Origin: Orobanche coerulescens
Taxonomy: Eukaryota > Streptophyta > Magnoliopsida > Lamiales > Orobanchaceae
Direction: 5' to 3'
DNA length: 64,000 nt
Assembly: GCA_033398695.1 (NCBI GenBank)
Contig: CM065814.1
Span: forward strand, 100,814,501-100,878,500
Below the pieces are notes generated by a model that had not been told where the DNA came from, searched no databases, and worked only from the letters and a program-made list of their open reading frames with translations. Numbering within the stretch: the first letter of the stretch is position 1; each line of letters opens with the position of its first letter. Of this stretch, positions 10,679 to 21,279 are shown piece by piece. Made by a program: the position numbers and the translations under genes.

Positions 10679-11977
10679 TCAAGCCGAAAATAATTTGGGA
10701 TATCTGGACTTCATACCATCTTCTGTTTCCCATGTGGCTTCTTCCACTCCGTGGCATGACCATTGAACTTTGACCAAAATAATTGGTTTGTTCCTCAACT
10801 GCTTAACTCGACTCTCGAGTATCTTGACTGGTCTTTCTTCAAACGTCCCATCTTAAGCAACTTCGATCTCGCCGAAATCAATGACATGACTAGGATCTGG
10901 TATATACCTTCGTAACTAGGATACGTGGAACACGTTATGAATATGGCTCAATGACGGCGGCAATGCTAATATGTATGCCAATTCTCCAACTCTCTCAAGG
11001 ATCTCAAATGGTCCGATATATCTCGGACTCAGCTTTCCTTTCCTTCCAAAACGAAAGATTCCCCGAGTAGGAGAAACCTTTAAAAGTACGTGGTCTTCCG
11101 TACTGAACTCCAAAGGGCGACGGCGTACGTCTGCGTAAGATTTCTGGCGACTTTGGGCGGTTAACAGCCTTTCACGAATCAAGGCTATCTTCTCTCGAGT
11201 CTGTACGATCAACTCTGGTTCTGTCCCGATCAAGTCTGATGAATCATCCCAACATAGGGGCGATCTACATCTCCTCCCGTATAATGCCTCAAACGGTGCC
11301 ATCTTAATGGAAGCATGCCAACTATTATTGTAGGTAAATTCAATCAACGGTAGGTGAACTTCCCAATTAGTTGACCAATCTAAGGCACAAGCCCTCAGCA
11401 TATCTTGCACTGTTTGAATAGTCCTCTCTCGTCCATCGATCATGGGTGATAAGGCTGTCTTGAAGTTCAATTCGGTCCCCAAGGCCTTATGAACTGCTTT
11501 CCAAAATTGAGACACAAAACGGCCGTCTCGATCAGAAACAATGGTTTTCGGCGTACCATGCAATCGAACTATCTCCGAAATAAATACTCGCGCCAATTTC
11601 TCTGGTCCCCATGTGTCCTTAATGCCTAGGAAATGAGCTGATTTGGTTAAACGATCAACTATCACCCAAATCATGTTCATTCCCGTCTTGGTCCTCGGCA
11701 TACTAGTGATAAAGTCCATCGATATGTCCTCCCACTTCCATTCAGGAATCGGGAGCGGCTTCAACATTCCGGCAGGCCGTTGATGCTCGATCTTAACCTG
11801 CTGACAAGTCAAGCATTTCGAAACATAGTCCGCTACATCTTTCTTCATGTTGCCCCACCAGAAAATTTGCTTCAAGTCTTTATACATCTTACTGGTGCCC
11901 GGGTGGATAGAATAGGGCGAACTGTGAGCTTCCTTCATAATCGTCTGTTTCAGAACACCGATATCAGGAACGCAGAG
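10679..11977 (-). pseudogene. pol: Chromovirus integrase with chromodomain, element B
   Basis: Counting from the Met at 11938, the zinc module uses H5, H12, C42 and C45, and the catalytic triad is D75, D136 and E171. The D-to-E spacing is one short, and the conserved block before Glu reads SPMIDGRERTIQ, so one residue appears lost. A GPF/Y-type module (YIGPFEILERVGELAYIL) follows, then FHVS and a TAG near 10913-10915. In-frame chromodomain sequence (ILESRVKQLRNKPI, VEEATWE) continues past a further TAA to the final TGA at 10679-10681. Chromodomains of this clade steer integration to heterochromatin. An in-frame TGA at 11978-11980 separates it from RNase H, where the family has Arg. Confidence 0.9.
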
Positions 11978-13318
11978 TCAGTTCTGGAATCTCAAAACTC
12001 CATCATCATGAATTAGGAATCCGGGAGCCTTTCCCTTGATTACTTCATCACGTAACCGAATCATCAGAGGATCATCCGCCTGTCTAGATTTGATTTCTTC
12101 GGTTAATGACGAAGTTAATTCCATTACGCACAGTTGTCCTTGGACTCTTTGTAACCACACTTCAATTCCTTCTCGAATCATCTCTCGTTGAAGGCTAAGT
12201 TGGGAGGTCAGTGTCTCTAGCATCTGAATAGAAATAGGCTTGCGGCTGAGTGCATCGGCTACTACATTCGCTTTGCCTGGATGATACAAAATCTCCAAGT
12301 CATAGTCCTTAATCAGCTCTAACCATCTTCTTTGTCGCATGTTCAACTCTTTCTGACTGAAGATGTATTTGAGACTCTTGTGATCCGTAAAGATCTGACA
12401 ATGAGTCCCGTACAGGTAATGTCTCCAGATCTTCAAAGCAAAAACTACTGCTACTAGCTCCAAATCATGTGTTGGGTAATTCACTTCATAAGGTTTTAGC
12501 TGTCGTGAAGCATAAGCGATCATCTTATCATTCTGCATCAATACACATCTGAGTCGTTGGTTCGAAGCATCACTGTAAACTATGAATCCTCCAGTCCCTT
12601 GTGGAAGTGATAAAATTGGTGCTGTCGTCAATCTCTTCTTCAATTCATCAAAACTAGTCTGACACGACTCGTTCCACTCAAACTTTTGAGTTTTCTGCAG
12701 GAGTCGAGTAAGTGGGCGGGAGATTTTGGAAAACCCTTCCACGAACCGACGATAATACCCAGCGAGTCCTAAGAAACTTCGGACTTCTTTCACGTTCTTT
12801 GGAGGTTTCCAATCCATAATTGCTTCGATTTTCTGCGGATATACTCGGACTCCTTCCGCTGATACCACATGAACGAGGAACATTACTTCCTTTAGCCAGA
12901 ATTCACGCTTAGAGAGTTTGGCATACAGTTGCTCGCTTCTCAAAAGTTCTAATACAATCCGCAAATGCTGTGCATGCTCTTCTGGATTCTTAGAATACAC
13001 CAGAATATCATCAATGAACACGACCACAAATTTATCCAAATATTCGATGAACACTCGGTTCATCAACTGCATGAATACAGCAGGTGCATTAGTGAGACCA
13101 AATGGCATCACTACAAACTCATAGTGTCCGTAGCGAGTTCTGAATGCTGACTTTGCAACATCAGATTCCTTAATCCTCAGCTGATGGTATCCTGATCTCA
13201 GATCGATTTTAGAAAATACTGTTGCCCCTTGCAACTGGTCAAACAGATCATCAATCCGTGGCAACGGATACTTGTTCTTAATCGTCATCTTGTTCAGCTC
13301 TCGATAGTCAATACACAA
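11978..13318 (-). pseudogene. pol: Reverse transcriptase / RNase H, element B
   Basis: The RT domain begins CIDYRELNK and shows DLRSGYHQL (residues 40-48), [10 protein letters not shown] and the catalytic FIDDILVYS (101-109), followed by [19 protein letters not shown]. RNase H follows with [16 protein letters not shown] and [11 protein letters not shown], ending with [11 protein letters not shown] long linker then leads to integrase. The domain is open for 446 codons. Upstream it is out of frame with the protease part because of a frameshift around 13294-13318. The sequence is typical of Tekay/Del chromoviruses. Confidence 0.9.
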
Positions 13319-14050
13319 ATCGGCGATCCATCCTTCTTTCGGACAAAAGAATCGGCGCTCCCGTGGTGAAACGCTTGGTCAATATAGCCTTTGTCCAGTA
13401 ACTCCTCCAGTTGCTTCTTCAGTTCGTACATCTCAGTAGGTGCCATACGATACGGCGCCTTAGAAATTGGTGTAGCTCCGGGTTCCAGCTCAATAGTGAA
13501 TTCCACATCCCGTCGTGGAGGTAGTCCAGGTAATTTGTCAGGAAATACATCTGGAAATTCATTCACAACAGGAATAGATGAAAGTTTCATAATTTCATCT
13601 TCTTTCTTCATTGCATAGCACCAATACCTTGTACAGCCCTGTTTCAACAATTTGATAGCTTTCATTGTTTTGATCAATTTTCCTGAGCTTCCTGGTTTCC
13701 ATCCTTCAAACAGTACTTCGGAGCCATCATCAGCGATCAGCGAAATATTCCTCCTTCGGTAATTTACAATTGCTCCATATCGATTAAGCCAATCGTCTCC
13801 GAGTATTAGGTCATCTCCTTGCATTTCTATCACAATTAGATTTGAGAGCCACTCCCTACCCCCAAATAATACCGGAAAATCTCTAGTCTCTAAGTTCCCA
13901 ACAATCCTCTCTCCACTCGGTAAACCAACAACATAAGGTTCACAAGTATGAAAACCGGAAATATTCAAACGATTTACACAAGACAAAGATATAAAAGAAT
14001 GCATAGCTCCTGTATCGAATAAAACGCTAACTGGCTGGGAAAGGATTTGG
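13294..14050 (-). pseudogene. pol: Aspartic protease and RT leader, element B
   Basis: The active-site LFDTGA is encoded just upstream of 14004, followed by HSFIS and, about 85 residues on, DLILGDDWLNRYGA, the usual flap and core layout of a retropepsin. The segment ahead of RT (VNEFPDVFPDKLPGLPPRRDVEF, then the APYRMAP region) is intact up to about 13330. There the reading changes frame near [12 protein letters not shown] and stops at 13294. Another frame change lies between gag and protease around 14050-14150. In the family this enzyme cuts the Gag-Pol precursor. Confidence 0.83.
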
Positions 14051-15338
14051 GCCAGTGCACTGATGCGGCAAAGATCTGATCGTCTGTCCTCCTCATCTCA
14101 TACAGACGTGGGGGAACAGATCCGGCACTCGATGTCCCCTTTCGGTCCCATTGTCCTCTGCTTCGTCCGCGGCTAAAATTTTGAGGCATCTGAACACTTT
14201 GGTGCGTCTGTTGGATACTAGCTTCCTTCTGAACTGGCTGTGATGAACGGGTTCCATTGTACTTAGTGGCGTCCTTACAAAACGTCGCACGGTGCCCTTC
14301 CTGTCCTCACTCAAAACATGTAACTGGAGTGCGCAAACAATCACGCCAAAGGTGGCCTGGGCGACCACAGTTAAAGCACTTCCTAGCTGTATCCATCGTG
14401 GCTGATATTGTTCCGTAATTCTTTCCGCTCTTAGATGGGTGCGGAGGTTTCTTGAAAGAAAAAGAAGACTGGGCCTTGCGGGGCCCACTGCTCTTGTGCT
14501 CTGTAAAAGTACCAGAGACTTTCTGTTTCTTCGACTCCATAAACTTCTCCATTGCTGCTTCTTTTATTTCGTACGCCAACGCCTTATCCTGGTATTGGCG
14601 GAGAGTGGTACATTCAAAACCGGACATGTACCTCTGGATTTCTGGTTTCATCCTCATTTCAAAATGAATCATCATCTTCGCATCTGTTCTGACCAGATGT
14701 CGAACAAATGCTAACTGCTGGTTAAACGTCTTAATCGTCTGGGATGCGGGTTCATCTGATGGCTGAGCGGAGAAAAACTCCAAAATTTTGGCTTCCCTCA
14801 CAGGACGAGGGCAATACTGAGCTTCCATCATCATTTTAAATTCCGTCCAATCGGCATCATGATCTGCAGGTCGGATAGCTTCCCACCACTCGGATGCTTC
14901 CCCTATCAGAAAGTACTGGGCAATAGGAGCTCTCCTATCGTCCGGGCAATTAATTCCAGCAAAATTTTTCTCCAGTTCCTTCAACCAATGGTCCCAAGTG
15001 GGAGTCTCGGAAAAGCCGTCAAATTTGGGTGGTTGCATCTTTGCCACCTCTTGTAACCATCGGTCACCTCGATTTCCCATTTCTGGAATCCTTTGTTGTC
15101 CATCTCCCTGCTGAATTCCTGCCGCCACTTGCATTCGGTCCACGACCTGAGTGAACTGAGTCATCTGGTTCACGACTTGACGAAGGATTTCTGGTACACC
15201 AGGTTCCGGTTCGTTATTGATGGATTGTTGCGGCTCGCCTGAGCTATGACTAGCCTGATTAGAAGGCGACACCTCCCTTTCAGCATTCCTTCGTCCGCGT
15301 CTACGACCGCGACCACGTCCACGTCCGCCTCTCAACAT
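14051..15338 (-). pseudogene. gag: Gag polyprotein, element B
   Basis: The start at 15338 opens an Arg/Gly-rich N-terminus (residues 3-17). The capsid-like core spans about 100-260 (PPKFDGF, ASEWWEAIRP, FFSAQPSDEP) and a CCHC zinc knuckle lies at 321-334 (CFNCGRPGHLWRDC). A second knuckle follows at once but is broken: its second Cys codon is a TGA at 14307-14309. The same frame then runs on as low-complexity RGRSRG sequence to near 14100. Gag packages the element RNA into the particle. The leader from primer site to this Met is about 218 nt. Confidence 0.88.
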
Positions 15339-15555
15339 ACTGTAAGCACAAGTACTTAATATACAGGAAACAACATTGTTCTAATGTTCAAGTATAAAAA
15401 GTACAACATGTAAAGAACGAGATAGAGTTTAGGAACTTACAACCACCGTTCGCATGAAGACGTAGGCAGTACAGTGATGTCATTCACGGCCGGTTACCTC
15501 GAAAGACATAAATGACCCCTATTTTAACCCAACGGCCAAGATATCCACAATCTTA

Positions 15556-15567
15556 GCTCCGATACCA
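15556..15567 (-). other. Primer-binding site of B
   Basis: The plus strand reads GCTCCGATACCA, five bases from the LTR end. This is the initiator-Met tRNA 3' end with one difference, and the difference is shared with family A. Confidence 0.85.
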
Positions 15568-15610
15568 TATTCTGTAACACCCCCGATATATTCAGGAATA
15601 TTACAGCGCC

Positions 15611-15635
15611 GTAAATTCTTTACATAAGAATTTAC
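15611..15635 (-). other. U5 terminal hairpin, element B
   Basis: A perfect 10 bp stem has arms GTAAATTCTT and AAGAATTTAC around loop TACAT, 38 nt from the LTR end. The sequence differs from families A and D but the position, loop size and flanks (ACAGCGCC before, AAGGCT after) are the same. Confidence 0.7.
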
Positions 15636-16485
15636 AAGGCTGAAGAACGAAATGACAATAATAGATACCGACTTATGAAATCACTGATATAAAATACAGC
15701 AGTCTGGTTCAATACCGAGATTACAAATATCCAATAAAGGGTTATTAATACATCATCAAAATCCGAACATCATAAATTGACAACGTACTCGAGTACTTAT
15801 TGAAATAACCCATAAACGACAGACAATAAAACCCGGCCGGAACATCACTCTGTACCCTCGTCATCATGCATCTCCAGTGGTTGTTTCCCCGCTCTCCTGG
15901 ATCCTGAACATAAATAAATGTTCACCCCCGAAGGGGTTAGCACAACGATGCTAGTACAAGTACAATAATCATACAACAGTGATATAATCAATAATTATAT
16001 CATAACAAGTTTCTCCAACTAGAAATATTCACAACAGATATCATATCATAACAGTTTCAACATACTGATGGTATTCCAACCATCCAGCGCACACAGCTAT
16101 AGATTCCCATGATGATCCCGTCGGATCAAAGCATGGTGGAACTACCTGTCCAACGATCCAGCGCACAAAGCTATAGATTCCCATGATGATTCCCGTCGGA
16201 TCAACGCATGGTGGACGTATAATAACAACACATAATACACAGTACAATCACAATATACTTGTCATAATATAGACAATTCTAATTAGAGTACTTGCCTCGG
16301 TTCGTTGACAAGACTAAACTTCCACGAATATCAAAATACTCGAAGGTCGTCCCCTTCGATCAATCACGTGTTAAGCTCGAACCTTAACAAAAAAAATAGC
16401 ACAGAATTCATTTCATGCCGTACGAACGTCTAACAATTCAACAATTACGGTAAGAAGTCCTTAATATGCAATCTGTCTGGATAGC

Positions 16486-16702
16486 TTAACGCACGCTATG
16501 CATCCTATGTAGCGTATGTTAATGCTACTCGTTAGCGCACGCAATACACACAGCCTAGCGTACGCTAACCATGCACGGTCAGTACCTCACTGGTCAGCCG
16601 ACTGACTCGCCTGATGACTTAGCGCACGCTAAGTTGCAAATGTAGCGTACGCTAAACATACACGATAGCGCACGTTAATTCACGTAGCTTAGCGCACGCT
16701 AA
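16486..16702. promoter_or_regulatory. Mid-LTR palindrome arrays, B 5' LTR
   Basis: This is the counterpart of 9213-9429, with TTAGCGCACGCTAA-type motifs at about 23 bp spacing. Single differences from the other LTR include GTAGCGTATGTTAA, a transition inside the motif. Confidence 0.8.
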
Positions 16703-17552
16703 GAGTGCATGGCAGTTCACTGGAGGGCAGCAGATTATACAAATGGTGATGAAGTAAGCGAATTCCTCAGTGATTTGATGTTTGTTATCCGACTTCATGT
16801 TATGTTCATACCCCTTATGAATGATCTCAAGGGTAATAACAACTTCAAGATGCAAGTATACGTATAATCATCATAACACCATAATCCATCTCGATTACAA
16901 TTCTCATGCGAAGTTGGTGATCTCCGGTTGATGTATTAGATTCTACTATCATTATACATATTCAGACTTCATCTTGAGGTGAACTAACAATTCCAACTTA
17001 TACGAAAGAATATTTCCTAAGATGATTCTTCCTTTAAGTTCTTATAATATCACCTCCAATTCATGATCACAAAGATAACATAAATCATACGGATTGTTAA
17101 CTTCAGAATGTTTCTCTCATCATTTGAAGTACTAGGATTCCGACTTCAAGGTTCCAACAATAATATCGTAATTGTAGACATTCCAATCTTCTAAACATGA
17201 TGTTGTTGAATAATTCACTAATGAAATTCAATATCTCGTTAACATAATCATCTTATCCCTTGGAATCCAAATCTAAGACTGGTGATAGGTTGAACATACC
17301 TTAATATGCCGAAATCACTGAACCACAAGGTAGAATCCGACTCCGGTTGGTTATGTGCCACTCTAAGGTGTTACTTCTCTTCAATGATCACTCATAAGTG
17401 ATAACCAATATTCAAGGATCACTAATATATGTTCTAAGTGTGTTAGAGGGATGATTAAAGCTCTCTGGACTCTTAAGAATGAAGAATGGGCGAAAGAAAT
17501 GAAAGCCAAAATGGGTTGTTGTCCCATTTATAATATTCTGCATTTTAGCTAA

Positions 17553-17775
17553 TTAGCGCACGCTACAATACATACTTAGCGCGCGCTAATGAGCGTTGAC
17601 TCCAAATCTGTCCAGGTTCGTCCGCGGGAATCTTATCCAGAACCATGTCCCGGCTGGCGCATATGCTATCAACCTACCTTAATAATTCAGTGTCTAGCGC
17701 ACGCAACTCCTATACGTAGCGTGCGCTAGTAATAGCCGATAGCGCGCGTTAAGCTACATTCTTAGCGTGTGCTAT
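17553..17775 (-). promoter_or_regulatory. TATA-proximal palindrome arrays, B 5' LTR
   Basis: This is the counterpart of 10268-10490. It runs from the motif at 17553 to TTAGCGTGTGCTAT at 17762 and lies directly upstream, in minus sense, of the ATTATAAAT box at 17526-17535. It would belong to the element's own promoter if the LTR is active. Confidence 0.75.
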
Positions 17776-17997
17776 CACGAGTTTGCATGAGAAAATTTGC
17801 ATGATGTATACTTAAGTGCAAGGATGCCAATGCAAGAAATATCATACTCCAAATCAAAACCACAAATCCGAATAATACAGGGTCTGAATACAGATGAAAT
17901 ACACAGTAATAAATTCGGATATTACAGTTTCAATTTATTTTTTTTTATTTTATAGTTTTAGTTTCTCCCTTCATATTTCTTTTTCGATTACTATTTT

Positions 17998-18242
17998 CGT
18001 AAGATTCGTTGATTGAATCATGTTTAGTTGTTAGTATTGTTGTGTGGTTATTTGATTCATTGATTTGTGGTGACTTTGTGGATTTGAGTTTGAATGAAAA
18101 AAACTTGTTAAAAAACTATGAACTCAAGGTGTCCGACGAAATGCCACAACGAAAATCTTTGAATTTTTTTTTATGTTTTGTTGGTTTTGCTTGATGATTA
18201 TAGTCGTATGATGAAAAGGAAGTTGATTTTATTTAATTTCAG
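17998..18242 (+). other. Candidate intron before the Athila env-position ORF
   Basis: GTAAGA at 17998 is a good 5' splice site, and the T-rich TTTAATTTCAG ending at 18242 is a good 3' splice site two bases before the ATG. The sequence between is AT-rich. Spliced expression of env-position ORFs is known for some plant gypsy elements; its use here is inference. The true donor could be another site further upstream. Confidence 0.35.
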
Positions 18243-18244
18243 GG

Positions 18245-19327
18245 ATGGCACCGAAGAAATCGTCAAAAGGAAAAGAAAAGGTCGGTTCGTCGTCTCAACA
18301 ACCGGCACCACCACAAAGAAATCAAAACACAAAGTGCATTAAGGAGAGATTGTTCAAACTTGATGATTTCATTGGCGATTTGGATAGAGACACTATCACT
18401 AGCCCGTTCATCCAAAAATTCATAGACAACGGGTGGGAAAAATTCGTTTCCGAACTCCCAAATGGTAACCCGACCTTGACCCTAAACTTTTACAATACTT
18501 TCAACAAATCCATTGGGCAGGTAGGGTCGCCTACTTATCATCAAACGACTGTGAATGGGAAATCGATTAATTTTTCACCGGATGTCATTAACAAGTATTT
18601 GGGGGTTAATTGTACTAACGCGGTTGACATTTCTATCTTACCTAATGAAGATGTGCCGGATGATAGGGTTTTACGCTGGGCATTAGTGAGCGAGCTGCAT
18701 GACAGTATTGGGATGATCAAACCCCGATACAACCAGGCGGACCTCATTGATGATGCTTGGTACTTATGGATGTGGGCAGCCGGGAGTATTTACGCGACTT
18801 CGACTCTGACGACAGTTTCCATTGGCCACCTGCGAGGTTTATTTGCTATCCACCGAGGGGTAAAAATGGATTTGGGTACTCACATTTATACTACTATTTA
18901 TCACTATGCCGGCATGGTCCCGACTAGGCAGAAGATGCCATACCCCTGCCTTATCACCGGTATTTGCAGGAGCCAGAGAGTAAAAATTTCGGCGGGGGGT
19001 GATATATTAATGCATGGGGATCGACTAAACGACCGGAGTAGTATTTTTCGAAGTACTCAGTTAAGGAGCAAACGGGCACGTTTGGAACCGGAAGAGGAAA
19101 GTAGCCACGAGGAGGAATATGAGCACGAGGAGGATGCCGATGATGACTTGACGCCTTTTGAGGTAAATTTGCTTGAAAGAGTTCGGGGATTAGAAACATC
19201 CCAGGCTGAAATTTTGAGAAATCAGAATGAAATAATCGACCGAAAATTAGAAACGGCGAAGTGCATTGAAATGCTTTTCCGTTTTCTAAACATCCCTGAC
19301 GACACACCTGGAGGATCAAAAAGCTAA
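18245..19327 (+). CDS. Athila env-position ORF, unknown function
   Basis: This is an open frame of 360 codons downstream of integrase, where Athila elements carry an env-like or transposon-protein ORF. The N-terminus is basic and low-complexity (APKKSSKGKEKV). A folded region about 30-230 includes NGWEKFVSELPNGNP and INFSPDVINKYLGV, resembling the domain annotated as 'putative plant transposon protein' in Athila relatives. An acidic stretch follows (EPEEESSHEEEYEHEEDADD), and the C-terminus is a likely coiled coil rich in Leu, Glu and Asn. I see no signal peptide or membrane segment, so envelope function is not supported. The ATG follows a strong splice acceptor. Unlike pol, this frame has no stops. 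Confidence 0.72.
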   Translation: MAPKKSSKGKEKVGSSSQQPAPPQRNQNTKCIKERLFKLDDFIGDLDRDTITSPFIQKFIDNGWEKFVSELPNGNPTLTLNFYNTFNKSIGQVGSPTYHQTTVNGKSINFSPDVINKYLGVNCTNAVDISILPNEDVPDDRVLRWALVSELHDSIGMIKPRYNQADLIDDAWYLWMWAAGSIYATSTLTTVSIGHLRGLFAIHRGVKMDLGTHIYTTIYHYAGMVPTRQKMPYPCLITGICRSQRVKISAGGDILMHGDRLNDRSSIFRSTQLRSKRARLEPEEESSHEEEYEHEEDADDDLTPFEVNLLERVRGLETSQAEILRNQNEIIDRKLETAKCIEMLFRFLNIPDDTPGGSKS

Positions 19328-20657
19328 AATTTTAGGGAGTTTTCTGTTTTCTCACTTGCTTTTAAATTCTAAAAAAACTCGGGACAGTTTTACTTTCAAG
19401 TTTGAGGGTGTTTTGAAACTTGTGTGTTTATTTTGTTTATTTTTGAACTATGATGTTTATTTTGATTATGATTGTGGTATGTTTTGATTATTGTAGTGTG
19501 TGGTGTGTGTTTATTATTTGGCATTGATTTTTTTTTTTTGGTTTAGTGTATATTTATTTCAAGTTATATATATTAATATATATATATATTATTTTGATTT
19601 GTGAGATTTCTAGATCTGGCCATAACAACAATAAATTAGCTATATACAAACTTCTAAAATCGTTTTAACTGGTAAAAAATTGTATATTCCAAAATTTTTT
19701 GAGCCTTAATCTCTCTTTCCAAACCTTGGAGTTATCATATATAATCGAGTCATTTGTTACCTTAGAAAATAAGAATCAGTCGGTTGATGAAAAATAGAAC
19801 TGAAATTTACTTAATTTGTGGAGTTTTTGATTTTTCATGCTTAAACTAAGAAATGATTTTCTGCAAAAATTCTATTCCCTAAAAAAAAAAGGAGTCATTG
19901 GTGAAAAGAGCTACACGTTAGCAAATAACGGTGTGAAAGCTATCACCTTAAAAAAATGACGAAAAGGAGAAGTGTTGAGTAGCAAGAGCTGCCTAATTTT
20001 GGGGGTCTTAAATTTTGCAAAAAATAAAGGACTAACCATTGTTGGTGCGTAGCTGCCGTCTCACAGAAAAATTGGTGAAAAGAGCTACACGTTAGCAAAT
20101 AACGGTGTGAAAGCTATCGCCTTTAAAAAAAATGAGATAGAAATTGTGTTGGTGAAAAGAGCTACACGTTAGCAAATAACGGTGTGAAAGCTATCACTAA
20201 AAGGAATGTAGTTTATGAGCAGATTTGAATTAATTAGCGGCTGAATTTCAATACACTCAATTTCTTGAACAATCACAATATTTGATGACGCCAATGAAAT
20301 TCTTCTTCATATTGAGTCGAAAAATAAACGAGTGATCGAGTGCAACCATTAAAGGGATTCGTGTGTATCATGAGTGGGAAAGAAATAATCAACCTTTTAG
20401 GGGGAAAACCTTGAATTTGGAATTACAAAATAAAAACCGTGTTTTAACTTCAAAATCATTAGTAGATTTATTTTGAATCTTGATTCATTTCTATCTACTG
20501 TATAAAGTTGGTTGTTGTGTATTAATGGCATTTTGATCTCCTTTTCTCTTTTTATATAATTATTTTTATATTTTAATTTATGTGTGTATTAATTTTTCTT
20601 ATTTTTATTTTTGGAGCGTGAATAATAAAAAGTCTTGCTCGGGACTAGCAAGAATTC
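19328..20657 (+). other. Athila 3' untranslated region
   Basis: This AT-rich non-coding stretch lies between the env-position ORF and the polypurine tract. It holds T-rich runs, an AT microsatellite near 19570-19590 and three copies of a 45 bp hairpin repeat at 19900-20195. I see no gene. Confidence 0.6.
19900..20195 (+). repeat. Three near-identical 45 bp hairpin repeats
   Basis: Copies lie at 19900-19944, 20074-20118 and 20151-20195, each starting GGTGAAAAGAGCTACACG and ending GTGTGAAAGCTATC. Within each, AGCT, ACAC and GTT can pair with AAC, GTGT and AGCT further on, giving a bulged hairpin with loop AGCAAAT. The spacer between the first two is 129 bp and between the last two 32 bp. Confidence 0.8.
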
Positions 20658-20670
20658 AAGTTTGGGGGTG
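20658..20670 (+). other. Athila polypurine tract
   Basis: AAGTTTGGGGGTG immediately precedes the LTR start TGATAAGTG. This wording is characteristic of Athila elements. Confidence 0.8.
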
Positions 20671-21065
20671 TGATAAGTGTCAGTTTTATACACTTATCCA
20701 TGGTTTGTATCGATAAATATCACCCATAATTGAGCAAGTCTACTCGTTTTTTGCTTTTAATTAATTAGTTTTTAATAATTTTATTTTTATCGGATGATGA
20801 TGTAAATCTAGTCTTAATCGGATTGAATAACTGATTTAATCAAGAAATAACATGTTTATAAAATATTCTATTTATTGAATTTTAATATATTCATGTTGTA
20901 GGGCTTTTCGAGACGAATTCGGCAGTCTTTCCGGATTCAAAATCAGAGTTATATATCAAAAGTTATCATCCGAAGAAGATTTGGGGCAAAAACGCAAAGT
21001 TTGAAAAATTCTGGGCTAAAAACGTAACTCTCAAAGAAACCAGTGAGCAAATTGACGAAGCCAAG

Positions 21066-21143
21066 TTACGGCCGTAACTACTGAATGTTACGGCCGTAAG
21101 CCATCCAAGTTACGGCCGTAACTCCTTAATGTTACGGCCGTAA
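21066..21143. promoter_or_regulatory. Four-copy TTACGGCCGTAA array at exact 22 bp pitch
   Basis: Perfect 12 bp palindromes start at 21066, 21088, 21110 and 21132. The 10 bp spacers are CTACTGAATG, GCCATCCAAG and CTCCTTAATG; the first and third resemble each other, so a 44 bp unit may have duplicated. The array ends about 130 bp upstream of the TATA box. Confidence 0.88.
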
Positions 21144-21271
21144 CTCTTGACATATTGTGATAATTTGTCTAATTTTTTATACTTTTTGTGTATTATTGAG
21201 GGGATGGCTGGCATTGATCCGATCTATTGTAATAATGCTGGAGTTCTGGAGCTATTAGATGACTTTAGGTG

Positions 21272-21279
21272 TATAAATA
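21272..21279 (+). promoter_or_regulatory. TATA box of the Athila LTR
   Basis: TATAAATA stands in a TAGGTG ... GAACCC context, upstream of an AT-rich leader. It marks the likely U3/R region. Confidence 0.6.

Larger units (their letters stand above)
8307..17926 (-). mobile_element. Tekay/Del-like chromovirus B, complete but mutated
   Basis: Two LTRs of about 2.35 kb flank a 4.9 kb interior with, in minus-strand order, a primer site, gag, protease, RT, RNase H, integrase and chromodomain. The left LTR lacks the first five bases TGTAA. The two LTRs differ at scattered positions. A shared TTTCAAT at 8297-8303 and 17928-17934 may reflect the target site, but a clean 5 bp duplication is not resolved. 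The element sits in the Athila interior. It is the only element in the window with a full gag-pol layout. Confidence 0.9.
15573..17926 (-). repeat. 5' LTR of element B
   Basis: It begins TGTAACACCCCCGATATATT and ends CGGATATTACA on the plus strand, 2354 bp. It carries the same arrays (16486-16702, 17553-17775), TATA-like box (17526-17535) and leader repeats as the left LTR. Confidence 0.92.

Noticed and set aside
8297..17934. TTTCAAT on both sides of B as its target duplication
   Set aside because: It is 7 bp, is offset by a few bases from both LTR ends, and the left LTR end is altered; a 5 bp duplication cannot be fixed.
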